From: Candidatus Galacturonatibacter soehngenii
GTDB taxonomy: Bacteria; Bacillota; Clostridia; Lachnospirales; Lachnospiraceae
DNA: 64,000 nt
NCBI RefSeq assembly: GCF_008830185.1
Contig: NZ_WAGX01000004.1
Span: 969,780-1,033,779, forward strand
Direction of reading: 5' to 3'
The notes under the pieces were generated by a model that saw only the letters and a list, made by a program, of their open reading frames with translations, was not told the DNA's origin and did not search any database. Below are positions 25,562 through 35,800 of the stretch, piece after piece. The translations under genes and the position numbers were made by a program. Numbering within the stretch: position 1 is the stretch's first letter; each line of letters opens with the position of its first letter.

Positions 25562-25616
25562 TTTGATAATCAAACTATTTTGTGATAAGTATATTGCTTT
25601 CTAGGAATTTTGTCAA
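25562..25616 (-). promoter_or_regulatory. fabH promoter with FabT-like operator
   Basis: The minus strand has TTGACA (25611-25616), a 17-nt spacer and TATACT (25588-25593), identical to the acpP promoter boxes. The palindrome TTTGATAATCAAA (25562-25574) lies just after the expected start site. In context it reads AGTTTGATTATCAAAGT on the minus strand, very close to the streptococcal FabT consensus. Confidence 0.85.
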
Positions 25617-25667
25617 GCGGAATTAAACTGGAATGCTTTGAGGACTCACAGAAATGAATAGAAATCT

Positions 25668-25819
25668 CAGACCATTCCAATATGGTTCTACTATGATTTA
25701 ATTGTATAAATTATTCAACATAAAACTGGGTTTACATTCCATTATGGTTCTACTTAATAAAAAATATTTATATTATTAGCAGATTTAAGTTTCACATTCC
25801 AGCATATTCCTTTATTATT
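25668..25819 (-). CRISPR. Degenerate CRISPR repeat cluster downstream of cas5 (three repeat-like units)
   Basis: Three units lie about 61 nt apart: 25668-25697, 25730-25759 and 25790-25819. Reading the minus strand, the middle unit is AAGTAGAACCATAATGGAAT followed by GTAAAC. The first keeps AGAACCATATTGGAATG, and the third keeps little beyond GGAATGTGA. Spacer-like segments are 32 and 30 nt. The 3' end resembles the ATGTAAAT handle of clostridial type I-B repeats. The same repeat occurs upstream of cas6. There are only three units, each different, so this is a decayed array or a mini-array rather than a normal one. Confidence 0.65.
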
Positions 25820-25995
25820 CTACCATGTTGTATATAAAACTTCCTTAATAAAATGTTTTTTGTCGAAAATTCTTTCATATGAATTGATATCAAAATGTAT
25901 TCGCTTATTCTAATTATTTATTTTAATTGATATGTAAGTATTCTTTCGAAATACTCCTGTTTCCCACATAAGATTAAAGTCACTATTTTCCCTTT

Positions 25996-27566
<1,571 letters not shown>

Positions 27567-27577
<11 letters not shown>

Positions 27578-29252
27578 TAATATTCTCCTCTACTTTCTCG
27601 GTCGAATCTTCCCCATCAATCAAACCGCTTACAAATGAATAGCCAATCATTTTAAATCGTTCCTTGTCCTTTAAACAATCTGTAAAAAAGTAAGGTACCT
27701 GCTTCTTGATATAGAGATAACAATTTAATATCGTATCCATAAACATTCCCTGATTGTTTGTTTTTAAGGCATTTAATAAACGATAAGTAATTCCCTTTAG
27801 TTTATTTTCAGAATGTTTATTCTTATAGTCTTTCTTAAGATAATATCCTGCTCTACTATAAGCCTTTAAATCTTCTTTTTCCACATCTCTCATGCTTGTA
27901 ATTCCCTTCAAATAAGTAAAATTAATCGTAATTACATCCATAATGTTTCCGACATTATAGAAAATCTCGTTATTTGGTTTACTTAATTTATATACCAAAA
28001 GTCTATGTATAAGTAAAAATTGATTTTCATTATTGAAAAGCTTTTTTACTACTTCCTCATATAACCGTATATACTCGTCGCCTTCCTTATAGCTTGACTT
28101 AATAATTCGATCTAATTCTTTCTTTGAATCCCTCACTACATTTACACATTGTCTAGATAAAATATTGAAACGGTAAACTTCATTTTCATATCGTACCACT
28201 TGAATATCAGATAATTCGTATCGAAAAGAATCATTTGTTTTTTCTTGGATTGCTGCAATAAGACTTTTATAAGTTGTATTAGGAGTCAAACCTTCATCTT
28301 TTAACATCAGTTCTCTCATTTTTTGTGATATCCGAACTATACTGCTTGCTGAATTGTTGGCATTTACAAAAATACCTCTATTGTATACATACGTAAAACC
28401 TGCTGGAACACAAGAATAAACTAATTTACAGACTGGGCAGATTGCAATATCATTATTATAATTCCACACATGCGATGGCTTTCGACTTGAATCAAATCCG
28501 CTTGCATTCAAAAATCCCATCTCTATATTTAAATTTTCAATTGGAGCATGACAGTTAAAACACTCATATTTAAACTTACTTTTATCTGCTTTCATATAAT
28601 TTAGGGCATCCTGCGGAAAATATTTTTTATAATCCTTATACATATTTTTTTCTTTTGTTTGCGGATTTAAAATAGATACACCATTCCATCCATTTCTAAT
28701 CACATTATAAATTACATTCTTTCCTGCAATATACTTTTTCGCTTGTGGCTTCTCATAAAATCTAATTATTTCTTTTATTTTACTTATTTCTAACTTAATC
28801 TCTGGAATTTTATCTTGCAATAGTTCCTTTTTCTTTAACTGTATTTTTTTAAGTTCTTTTTCTCTTTCTAACACAGGATATTTTTCCTCAATTAATTCAT
28901 AAGCAGCGACATGACTATTGCTTTTTAAATAGCGTTTTAAATTTTCAATATATTTATTAAATTCTTCTAGGGATTTTTCGTTAAAGTTTTGAAACTTTTC
29001 CCCTTCAAAGACTTCGATCTGACTTTTATATGAAATCACCTTTTTCCAAGCAATCATTGGTTCATAGGTATCAATGAAATAATTAAAAAACTTTTCCTCA
29101 AAGTTTTCTAATTCACAGATATCAAAACTTACTTCCCTTCCAGCGTATTTTGCACTATCCTCTCTTTCATGCTCTAAAATATTGACTATTCCAACAATAC
29201 CTGCATTGTATAACCAATCCCCCAGTCTTAGCTGAATTATACCATCCTCCAA
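27567..29252 (-). CDS. cas8: CRISPR-associated protein Cas8 (Cst1, CXXC-CXXC type)
   Basis: The 561-residue protein carries the two CxxC pairs that define the Cst1/CXXC-CXXC family: Cys231/Cys234 in YECFNCHAP and Cys272/Cys275 in IAICPVCKLVYS. After these comes the family segment VPAGFTYVYNRGIFVN. Residues about 125-165 form a lysine-rich coiled coil. Cas8 is the large subunit of type I Cascade and reads the PAM. The start is TTG with GGAGG 7 nt upstream. It lies between cas6 and cas7 and overlaps cas7. No frameshift is seen. Confidence 0.9.
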
Positions 29253-29267
29253 AATATCACCTCCAAC

Positions 29268-29999
29268 TTACCCCACTAAATTGCATAACCCAAAACCTTC
29301 ACTTTTTTTGCTTGCCACTCCTGACTTATAAAAATAATCCAGCAGGTACGGTTTCCCTTTCAGTTCAAAGCTACCTACATTTCCTGTCACAAAAACTCCA
29401 TAATGATTGATTACTAATTTCTTTACATTTAGTGGAATAATATCCATTTGCTCTACATCATACTCTGCATCTTTCCCAAAATACTGAACCGCTTGATATT
29501 TCATATTTCGTTTTAAAATAGAAATACTTTCTTCATCTTCAAAACTATAATACCAATCCTTATTGGTTTCTTTATTATGCTCTCGGATTAAAATCGGGGA
29601 AATTGTACGAAATATAACTCTCTCCTTTATAATTGCCTTTTCCTGTATTAGACGTAGTTCTTCTAACAACATACTGTTGGTCTTCTCAATATAAAATTCT
29701 TTTCCTTTCATTCCTAATACTGCATTGTAAAAATGTAATCCTGTTTCTATATCAATGGTTGAGAAAGTAAAGTGAATTTTATTTTTTTCTAATATCACCT
29801 TATCTTTTGAAAATAATGCTTTTCCTAAATACACCGAAAATGTATAGGGCTTTTCAATCGGATCTTTGTCTCTATAATATTTATTAAAAATATCCTTATC
29901 ATAATTTTCAAATGATTTTTTTAAAAAGGATATAAACTTTCTTCGATAATCACTTGGTATTTCTTTTTCTTTTAGCTGAAATGTTATTAAAAATCTCAT
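29268..29999 (-). CDS. cas6: CRISPR-associated endoribonuclease Cas6
   Basis: The 243-residue protein has the double-RAMP layout of Cas6, with the C-terminal glycine-rich loop GVASKKSEGFGLCNL (about 226-240). Cas6 cuts the CRISPR transcript within each repeat. The segment where Cas6 proteins normally have the catalytic His (here FNKYYRDKDPIEKPYTFS, residues 38-55) has Tyr41-Tyr42 instead, and no His occurs before residue 76. It may be a non-histidine Cas6 or an impaired one. It is the first gene of the cassette, with AAGGGGGTG upstream. No clear promoter was identified. Confidence 0.87.
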   Translation of the reverse strand: MRFLITFQLKEKEIPSDYRRKFISFLKKSFENYDKDIFNKYYRDKDPIEKPYTFSVYLGKALFSKDKVILEKNKIHFTFSTIDIETGLHFYNAVLGMKGKEFYIEKTNSMLLEELRLIQEKAIIKERVIFRTISPILIREHNKETNKDWYYSFEDEESISILKRNMKYQAVQYFGKDAEYDVEQMDIIPLNVKKLVINHYGVFVTGNVGSFELKGKPYLLDYFYKSGVASKKSEGFGLCNLVG

Positions 30000-30257
30000 C
30001 TATGCACCCCCTTGAGTCTTTATGTGTTCATTAACATTATTTTAAGCTCTTTATAATACACTCTTTTTCTTTCTTTATCTGGTTCCATTTACCTTTTTTT
30101 CTATTACTTTAGACCATATAATACATTTTAACCCAAGTTCTGGAAATTGTATAACGAATTATCAACAAAATAATTGCTTTATATATTAGACTAATTTTAT
30201 TAAATTATATTATTTCACGATATGTATTGCAGTTAAGTAATTGGTACAAATAACATC
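30000..30257. other. Intergenic region upstream of cas6
   Basis: This very AT-rich stretch should hold the cas6 promoter. I find only weak candidates, such as a TACAAT at 30147-30152 without a good -35, and no repeat copy, RNA gene or open frame worth calling. Confidence 0.4.
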
Positions 30258-30295
30258 AAAAAGGGTCAGTAGTTTTTGTTCTACTGACCCTTTTT
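30258..30295. terminator. Perfect bidirectional terminator after the GNAT gene
   Basis: AAAAAGGGTCAGTAG (30258-30272) pairs perfectly over 15 bp with CTACTGACCCTTTTT (30281-30295). It lies between the GNAT gene and the cas cassette and would insulate cas6 from upstream transcription. Confidence 0.9.
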
Positions 30296-30390
30296 CACCA
30301 TATTTTTTATTTATCTATCTCTTTTTACCATATATCTTTACTAACTATGAATTGAAGTTAAACAATGTACGTTTATCCCATTAAAGTCTA

Positions 30391-30921
30391 TCAAAGAGTT
30401 ATCCAGTATCGCTTTATGTGTTCTCCGTCCACAATAACTTCCTTTTCAAAAATACCACCATTAGAAAGAATGACCTTTTCACTTGCAGTGTTGTTACGGC
30501 TACAAGTAATCATTATTTTCTCAATATTTCTTTCCCTACAATTTTGTAGATTAAGTCGTAGCATTTCTTTTGCAATTCCTTTCCCACGTTCAGATGGACG
30601 AACTGTATATCCAATATGTCCACCCCAAAGTCCCAAAATAGGATGATCAATGTGGTGTCTAAGGTCAATTATACCAACAATTCTGCTATCCTTAACTTGA
30701 ACAGCAATATATGTATTGCATGGAACAATACCATCAGGGCAGGTGTTTTGACTCATTAATTTGGAAAGAACATTCAAGTATTCTTTAATATTAGAGCATT
30801 TTCTCAAACTTCCACATCCAGCAAAAGAATCTACATCATTTGCTTCAATCAGTTCTTGCCTAAACTTAAAAATATCTTCTCCATATTTTAATGATGGTAT
30901 AATCAATTTGATTTCGTCCAT
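30391..30921 (-). CDS. GNAT family N-acetyltransferase
   Basis: The 176-residue protein has the GNAT acetyl-CoA-binding motif RPSERGKGIAKEMLRLNLQN after the strand GGHIGYTVR. The C-terminal strand pattern EKIMITCSRNNTASEKVILS follows. The N-terminal half is variable (substrate side). AAGGGGGTTG precedes the ATG. It lies between the cas cassette and the upstream repeat remnant, ends in a strong terminator, and need not be part of the CRISPR system. Substrate unknown. Confidence 0.9.
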   Translation of the reverse strand: MDEIKLIIPSLKYGEDIFKFRQELIEANDVDSFAGCGSLRKCSNIKEYLNVLSKLMSQNTCPDGIVPCNTYIAVQVKDSRIVGIIDLRHHIDHPILGLWGGHIGYTVRPSERGKGIAKEMLRLNLQNCRERNIEKIMITCSRNNTASEKVILSNGGIFEKEVIVDGEHIKRYWITL

Positions 30922-30980
30922 AAATCAACCCCCTTACAAATTCATTGCGATGGTTAAAGTCTTTATTAATAGCCTAAATT

Positions 30981-31071
30981 TATTACATACCACTATGGTT
31001 CTACTTATACATATTTAGTTTTTTACAACTAATAATATCATATTTACATTCCACTATGGTTCTACTTATAT
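30981..31071 (-). CRISPR. Two-repeat CRISPR remnant upstream of the cas cassette
   Basis: Two repeat copies, 31042-31071 and 30981-31010, share AGAACCATAGTGG and differ at only a few of 30 positions. A single 31-nt spacer-like segment lies between them. On the minus strand the upstream copy ends GGAATGTAAAT, like clostridial I-B repeats. The downstream copy ends GGTATGTAATA, as expected for a worn terminal repeat. Orientation agrees with the cas genes. It is the minimum that can be called an array; the repeat identity with the cluster beyond cas5 supports it. Confidence 0.72.
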
Positions 31072-31278
31072 CCAAATCTAACATATCTGACTATGCATTT
31101 CATATATTAAGTATAACCTATCTCCTCCATCCTGTCTATTAACATCTTCAAGTAACTTATTTTGTATGCTAACTAATACAATTTTTTATTTAGTAATGAA
31201 AATGAATAAATTGATAACACAATTACTTATTCAATTTATTATAAATCAAATTATCTTTCGTAAACACTGTCATAAAAA
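31072..31278. other. AT-rich region at the leader side of the repeat remnant
   Basis: On the minus strand this is the side where a CRISPR leader would lie. It is AT-rich without open frames or RNA genes. No strong promoter was identified, so activity of the array cannot be judged. Confidence 0.35.
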
Positions 31279-31325
31279 ATATGCTTATTTCAGTTATGTA
31301 AATACTGATAATAAGCATACTTTTT
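31279..31325 (-). terminator. Terminator after the basic hypothetical gene
   Basis: TATGCTTATT with CAG pairs with CTG and AATAAGCATA, with bulges. T-rich sequence follows on both strands. It lies 42 nt after the gene stop. Confidence 0.7.
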
Positions 31326-31366
31326 AATATGAAACTCAATATATAAGCTCTTAATTTCTTTTTTTA

Positions 31367-31945
31367 CTACAATAACGTATCAATTGCTGCTCCAACACTT
31401 TTATTCGCCTGAGCAACTGCACCAAAGGAATCACACCTTACATCAAAAGAATTTGCCTTCTCCTCCTGTGTGGCAATTGTAAACGTGTCGTATTTCTTCT
31501 TGTCAAACACATCAGGTGCATTTAAAGCGTCTACGACTTCTTTTCTTTTTCTTCCCATGCGCCTTTTAATTAGCTCACTTTTAAACCTTGCTTCTTGCTT
31601 TTTATTATTTGCGCTTTTTGCAACTTTACGATTATTATCCAACCGTTCTTCTTTTGAGAGAGCCATTCTTTTTGCATTTGCTTTCTGTATTACATATTTC
31701 ATAAGCCTTACAGCCTCTTCACTTCCAGCTTGTTTTTTCATTGCAGGTAATTGGGCTCTCACCATGCGCTCAACTGCACTTACTTGTGATTTTGTTCGTG
31801 CACTTGCCAACTGTGCCAAGGTCCTAGATGCGTTAAAGCTTCTTTTAATGGTAATCGTTCCACTTTTTTGCGCTTCTTTAACCTGACTTTTATTTGATTG
31901 ATAATAACTTCCTTGTATCAATGCTTTTATATTTGATATTCTCAT
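31367..31945 (-). CDS. Basic hypothetical protein
   Basis: The 192-residue protein is rich in Lys, Arg and Ala and largely helical: RTLAQLASARTKSQVSAVER, AVRLMKYVIQKANAKRMALS and KSELIKRRMGRKRKEVVDAL. The C-terminal 40 residues are less charged (FGAVAQANKSVGAAIDTLL) and may be a separate conserved segment. No signal peptide or membrane helix is present. I do not recognise a family. The composition could suit nucleic-acid binding, but that is a guess. It is monocistronic with its own terminator. Confidence 0.6.
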   Translation of the reverse strand: MRISNIKALIQGSYYQSNKSQVKEAQKSGTITIKRSFNASRTLAQLASARTKSQVSAVERMVRAQLPAMKKQAGSEEAVRLMKYVIQKANAKRMALSKEERLDNNRKVAKSANNKKQEARFKSELIKRRMGRKRKEVVDALNAPDVFDKKKYDTFTIATQEEKANSFDVRCDSFGAVAQANKSVGAAIDTLL

Positions 31946-32060
31946 CTAGGATCCGCTTCTTTCCATTTATTTACTAATTATTATTTCGGCAAAAAGCTTT
32001 TATTTATTAATAGATATATATGTTTAAGTGTTTAATTTTTTAGTTTTTATAATTGACCCG

Positions 32061-32092
32061 AAAACAGACGGCACAATTTTGCCATCTGTTTT
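32061..32092 (-). terminator. Terminator after the secreted protein gene
   Basis: AAAACAGA plus GGC pairs with GCC plus TCTGTTTT, with one internal mismatch. T4 follows on the minus strand. Confidence 0.7.
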
Positions 32093-32107
32093 AATTCCCA
32101 TTAACCT

Positions 32108-32995
32108 TTAATTCTCTTCTAATATTAACTCTTGTATTTCATTGTCATCCATTTTTCTTGTTTCTCTTTTAGATTCATTCATCTCTATCTCTCTATCCAT
32201 TTTTTCAACATATTTTAGAACATATTGCTGTCTACCGTTAAAAGTAATATTTAACAATGCCTTGTCATATCGTGAGAATGTCAGCTGAGCAACCTCTCCG
32301 TTTTCTCCTGTAATGTCAAAAGTAATGTCTGGATCGTCGTTTTGAGTCCCTTGACAGTTATATTTTACGGACGCAACAGTACCATTGACTATATTAAACT
32401 TTTCCGCTGTTTCTTTTACAAGTGTTTGATACTCTCCCCCATTATCATTATGAAGGTCTAAATCTAAACCCACAGCTACCTTTTTTCCAAGTGTTCGATT
32501 GTAAAAAACACTAAATATTTCCCCTGTTACAGAATCAACTTCAAAACCATAAAGTAGTTTCCCTTCAATATAAACATCTCCACACCAAGAAGAACGAGGA
32601 TAATCTTCGTTTGCTGGTTGATATCCCATTTCAACCACTTCTCCTTCTAGACTAATGCCATAAATATTCCACAACCCCTGTGCGCCAGCTTCTGCTGCCT
32701 CTTCTTTTGTCATATCCTTGCTAGTTGGTGTCTGTTTTCGGTAGTTTTCAAGAGCGTTATCTTTTACTGTGTAATTTGTTTTTTTGTATCCTTCCGATAC
32801 CATTTCTTTCTTTGTATCAATTGATTTCTCTTCTAAAGTGGCATAACTTGTTGGAACTATACTAGTCTTGTTATATTCTGCCGCTGTTGCAACTTGTGTG
32901 AATCCTTGAAATAACACTGTACTAACTCCAAGTATTCCTACTGCTAGAAGTAATCCTTTCATTTTCTTATTTACTGGTTTTTTTGTTTTCCTCAT
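32108..32995 (-). CDS. Secreted PepSY/YpeB-like hypothetical protein
   Basis: From ATG 32993-32995 (AAAGGAG upstream) the product is 295 residues. A signal peptide (basic MRKTKKPVNKKMKG, then a hydrophobic run to VATAAEYNK) is followed by an extracytoplasmic domain. Segments such as DMTKEEAAEAGAQGLWNIYG and LLYGFEVDSVTGEIFSVFYN resemble PepSY or YpeB-type repeats. The acidic/basic C-terminus (MNESKRETRKMDDNEIQELI) is unusual. It lies 82 nt after the two-component genes and may be their target or a ligand sensor, as PepSY proteins often accompany such kinases. Family assignment is tentative. Confidence 0.65.
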   Translation of the reverse strand: MRKTKKPVNKKMKGLLLAVGILGVSTVLFQGFTQVATAAEYNKTSIVPTSYATLEEKSIDTKKEMVSEGYKKTNYTVKDNALENYRKQTPTSKDMTKEEAAEAGAQGLWNIYGISLEGEVVEMGYQPANEDYPRSSWCGDVYIEGKLLYGFEVDSVTGEIFSVFYNRTLGKKVAVGLDLDLHNDNGGEYQTLVKETAEKFNIVNGTVASVKYNCQGTQNDDPDITFDITGENGEVAQLTFSRYDKALLNITFNGRQQYVLKYVEKMDREIEMNESKRETRKMDDNEIQELILEEN

Positions 32996-33077
32996 GTAAA
33001 TATCTCCTTTTTCATTTATTTGTTTTACAAGAACCAGTATATAAAACACAAATTATGAAATTATCATCAAGTTATTA

Positions 33078-34468
33078 TTAAGTTGTAAAACATATTTTTG
33101 CTGTTGTACCTTCTCCTAGTTTACTTTCAAAACTTAATTTTGCATTGTGGCTTAATGCAATTTGTTTACAAAGTGCAAGTCCCAAACCTGCCCCACCGTC
33201 ATTTCGATTTCGTGATTTATCTGCCCGATAGAATGGTTCCGTAATCTGTACAAGCGTTTCAGCGCTCATGCCTTTCCCATTATCTTGTACCATAATAACC
33301 TTCTTTCCCTCTTCATTTACTGCACTTACTACTATACTTCCACTCTCTTCACATGCTTTGGCGGCATTATCAATTAGATTAATGAGTAAGCTTTCCATTA
33401 AATAAGTGTCTCCCCTGATTGTTTTTATCTCATTTACAAATTTTATTTTTATATTTTTTTCCCTGTACTTTACATAAATCGTCTTTCTTACCACATCAAA
33501 TAGGCTCATTAACTTCAACTCTTCAATCGCAATTTGATTGTTTTGAAGATTCGCAAGTTCGAGTAGTTGAAAGGCAACCGTTTGCAAACGCCTACTTTCC
33601 GACATAATATAGTTAAGTGCTGACAATCGATCATCTTCCGAAATCACGGCCTTTTGCATATATTCCGCATACCCATAAATCGCTGTTAAAGGGGTGCGAA
33701 GCTCATGGGCAAAATTATCAACAAATTGCTGTTTTTTTTCTGCTTCCTCTCTTAGCCTCGTCATCTGTCTTTGAATTTCCTCTGCCATATGGTTAAAGCT
33801 TTGTGCCATTTCAGAAAGCTCATCCTGTCCAGATACCAAAAGTCTCGTATCATATTGTCCGTTAGCAATCTTTTTGAGGTCTGAGATATCTGCATAAGTG
33901 GTCTAAAAATACGGTTCAATACTAGCATAAGCCCAAGAGCTAGAAAAATGGATAGAATAAATCCAATAAAAAACAATATATTCTTAAGATGACTCCAAGC
34001 TTTTATGATATCAGTTATATCATGAATGTAAACCAACATATAAGATTGATGAGGGGTTGGTAACTTACCATAAACAATAGCGTATGACATTCCATTTGAT
34101 TTTTGTATGGTTACCAAACGGTCTCCACCATCTGGTGGCTCTAATAGATTACTCTTTTGTACGATCTCATTTTGACTGGAATAAAAAAGCTCTTTATCTT
34201 TATATAACTCAATACAATCCGAATTCCCTAACAGGTATTGATAAGGTTTAAGCAAATCAATAATAGAAGAATCGATATCAATATCTCTTTCTTTCATTGC
34301 ACTAAAATCTTTGATAATTGCAGATGTTATAAAATAGTGCTCTCCTAAGCTTCTTTCTTTGGCACGCTTAATCTCTCCTTGAAACATAATGACTGAAACA
34401 ATAAAAATACCAAGATTAAAAAAGAATAGAAAAAGCAAGAGTGTGGTTAAAAAAGTCCTTTGTTTCAC
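33078..34468 (-). pseudogene. Sensor histidine kinase, frameshifted in the HAMP domain
   Basis: Two overlapping frames together make one about 463-residue kinase. The first (from GTG 34466-34468, GGAGG upstream) has a membrane helix, an extracytoplasmic sensor of about 130 residues, a second helix and the HAMP start RIFRPLMQISQTSK. The second resumes with GQYDTRLLVSGQDELSEMAQ, then the H-box FAHELRTPLTAI, N-box NLIDNAAKACEESG, and ATP lid DNGKGM and GGAGLGLALCKQI. The break falls at five T (33871-33875; A5 on the coding strand). One added A restores a perfect HAMP (SQTSKKIANGQYDTR). It may be a real mutation, polymerase slippage or a sequencing error. The response regulator upstream is intact. 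Confidence 0.85.
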
Positions 34469-35118
34469 TCTTGCACCTCCAATCGATACCCTAGCTTGTA
34501 CACAGTTTTGATTCTGTCTTCCCAACCTAGTTTTTTGCGCACCTTTTGGATATGGACATCAACGGTTCTTGTATCTCCTTCAAAATCGTACCCCCATACT
34601 AATTCAAGAAGCCTTTCTCGCGATAGCGCAATGTTTCTATTATTGACAAGAACTTCTAATAATTCATATTCTTTTGGTGTACACTCAATTAGTCTGTCTT
34701 TGCAAAACACCTGATGACTATCAAAATCAACTTTTACATCTCCCTGTTCAAAACGGTTTGCTGTCTTTTTGGTTCGTCTCAAAACGGCTTCTACTCGAGC
34801 CAGTAACTCAAGCATCTCAAAAGGTTTCGTCAAATAATCGTCTGCTCCAAGTGAAAATCCCTTGATTCGGTCCGACAAACTGTTTTTGGCAGTCAAAAAA
34901 ATGGTGGGGGTATGATTGGATTGTCTGATTACCTCGAATCCATCTAGTCCAGGCAACATAATATCTAGAATTAACATATCGTAAGTTTGCCTATTCATTT
35001 CGGTTACTGCTTCTCTACCATCATATACAGAATTACATTGATGCCCCACCAATTGTAAGTTTCTTTTTATCAATTCATTAATTGCAACTTCATCCTCAAT
35101 AATTAAAATAAATGCCAA
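34465..35118 (-). CDS. OmpR family response regulator
   Basis: The 217-residue regulator has a receiver domain (ILIIEDEVAINEL, phospho-acceptor in YDMLILDIMLPGLDGFEV, TIFLTAKNS with Thr, DYLTKPFE with Lys). The C-terminal OmpR winged helix includes ECTPKEYELLEVLVNN and RTVDVHIQKVRKKLG. I chose TTG 35116-35118 because GGGAGG lies 9 nt upstream; the TTG at 35127 abuts it. Its stop overlaps the kinase GTG by 4 nt, so the pair is coupled. Targets unknown; the secreted PepSY-like gene downstream is a candidate. Confidence 0.93.
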   Translation of the reverse strand: MAFILIIEDEVAINELIKRNLQLVGHQCNSVYDGREAVTEMNRQTYDMLILDIMLPGLDGFEVIRQSNHTPTIFLTAKNSLSDRIKGFSLGADDYLTKPFEMLELLARVEAVLRRTKKTANRFEQGDVKVDFDSHQVFCKDRLIECTPKEYELLEVLVNNRNIALSRERLLELVWGYDFEGDTRTVDVHIQKVRKKLGWEDRIKTVYKLGYRLEVQE

Positions 35119-35245
35119 CGATATCAACCTCCCTATCTCATCTATATTATCAAGGCTTTGTTATGAAGTTGTAAAGTCTTTTCATCATTCTTAATAAATT
35201 GTTATGATAATTGATAGAGAATAAGAAAAACTAAGAACGCAAAAC

Positions 35246-35275
35246 GACACCGCCCTAGTCTCCTAAGTCGGTGTC
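35246..35275 (-). terminator. Terminator after dut
   Basis: GACACCG and CGGTGTC form a 7-bp GC-rich stem. GTTTTGCG follows on the minus strand. Confidence 0.6.
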
Positions 35276-35322
35276 ATATAACGCGTTTATTTTATTACTT
35301 TATTATTCTCTTTATTATTCTC

Positions 35323-35754
35323 TTAATTCTTACCAGTACTTCCAATTCCGCCTCTATCTTCATTTCCTAATGTTTCAACCACACAAAATTCAATCTCTGG
35401 TTGATGTTCCATAATACGAAACTGGCAAATACGGTCGTTCACTTCAATTACTGTGTTTCTTAACGCATACGCTGGGAAAAACCATTGATCGTTATCACCG
35501 CAATAGGTTTCATCCACAATTCCCATTGAATTAGTTTGAATGATTCCAAAATTTTTATAGGTTGAACTTCTTGGAACAATATGTGCCTCATAACCGATTG
35601 GTAACTGCATTGCTACTCCAAGTGGTATTAACTTAAATTCTCCTGCTTTTAACTCTACTTTCTCAGCTGCTCTAAGGTCAATCCAATCTCCTTTTACAAT
35701 TTTCTCAACCTTGTTAATTTCCTCCGTAAAATACTTTATCTTTATATGTTCCAT
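35323..35754 (-). CDS. dut: dUTP diphosphatase
   Basis: The 143-residue trimeric-type dUTPase has the five family motifs: KGDWIDLRA (I), [10 protein letters not shown] (II), [14 protein letters not shown] (III), NDRICQFRI (IV) and [10 protein letters not shown] (V). It hydrolyses dUTP to dUMP and pyrophosphate, limiting uracil in DNA and supplying dUMP. It lies 46 nt after nrdG and is probably co-transcribed, giving a nucleotide-precursor cluster nrdD-nrdG-dut. Confidence 0.95.
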   Translation of the reverse strand: MEHIKIKYFTEEINKVEKIVKGDWIDLRAAEKVELKAGEFKLIPLGVAMQLPIGYEAHIVPRSSTYKNFGIIQTNSMGIVDETYCGDNDQWFFPAYALRNTVIEVNDRICQFRIMEHQPEIEFCVVETLGNEDRGGIGSTGKN

Positions 35755-35800
35755 CTTATCTCCATTCTTCTATCTCACATTGGGTGGCATGTCTTAACTC

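Noticed and set aside
30140..30180. Similarity between the spacer-like segment at 25698-25729 and the region upstream of cas6 (shared AATTGTATAA, then ATTAT, CAACA and AAAA blocks), suggesting CreA-like self-repression of cas6.
   Set aside because: The alignment needs several gaps and the seed end of the would-be guide does not match. In DNA this AT-rich such similarity can arise by chance. A statistical scan of the genome would be needed.
30391..30921. GNAT gene as part of the CRISPR cassette (for example a toxin).
   Set aside because: It looks like an ordinary acetyltransferase with its own strong terminator separating it from cas6.
33914..33946. Alternative explanation of the kinase break as a 2-nt insertion at TATCTCAG.
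   Set aside because: Adding one A at the A5 tract gives a much better HAMP sequence than removing two bases upstream.
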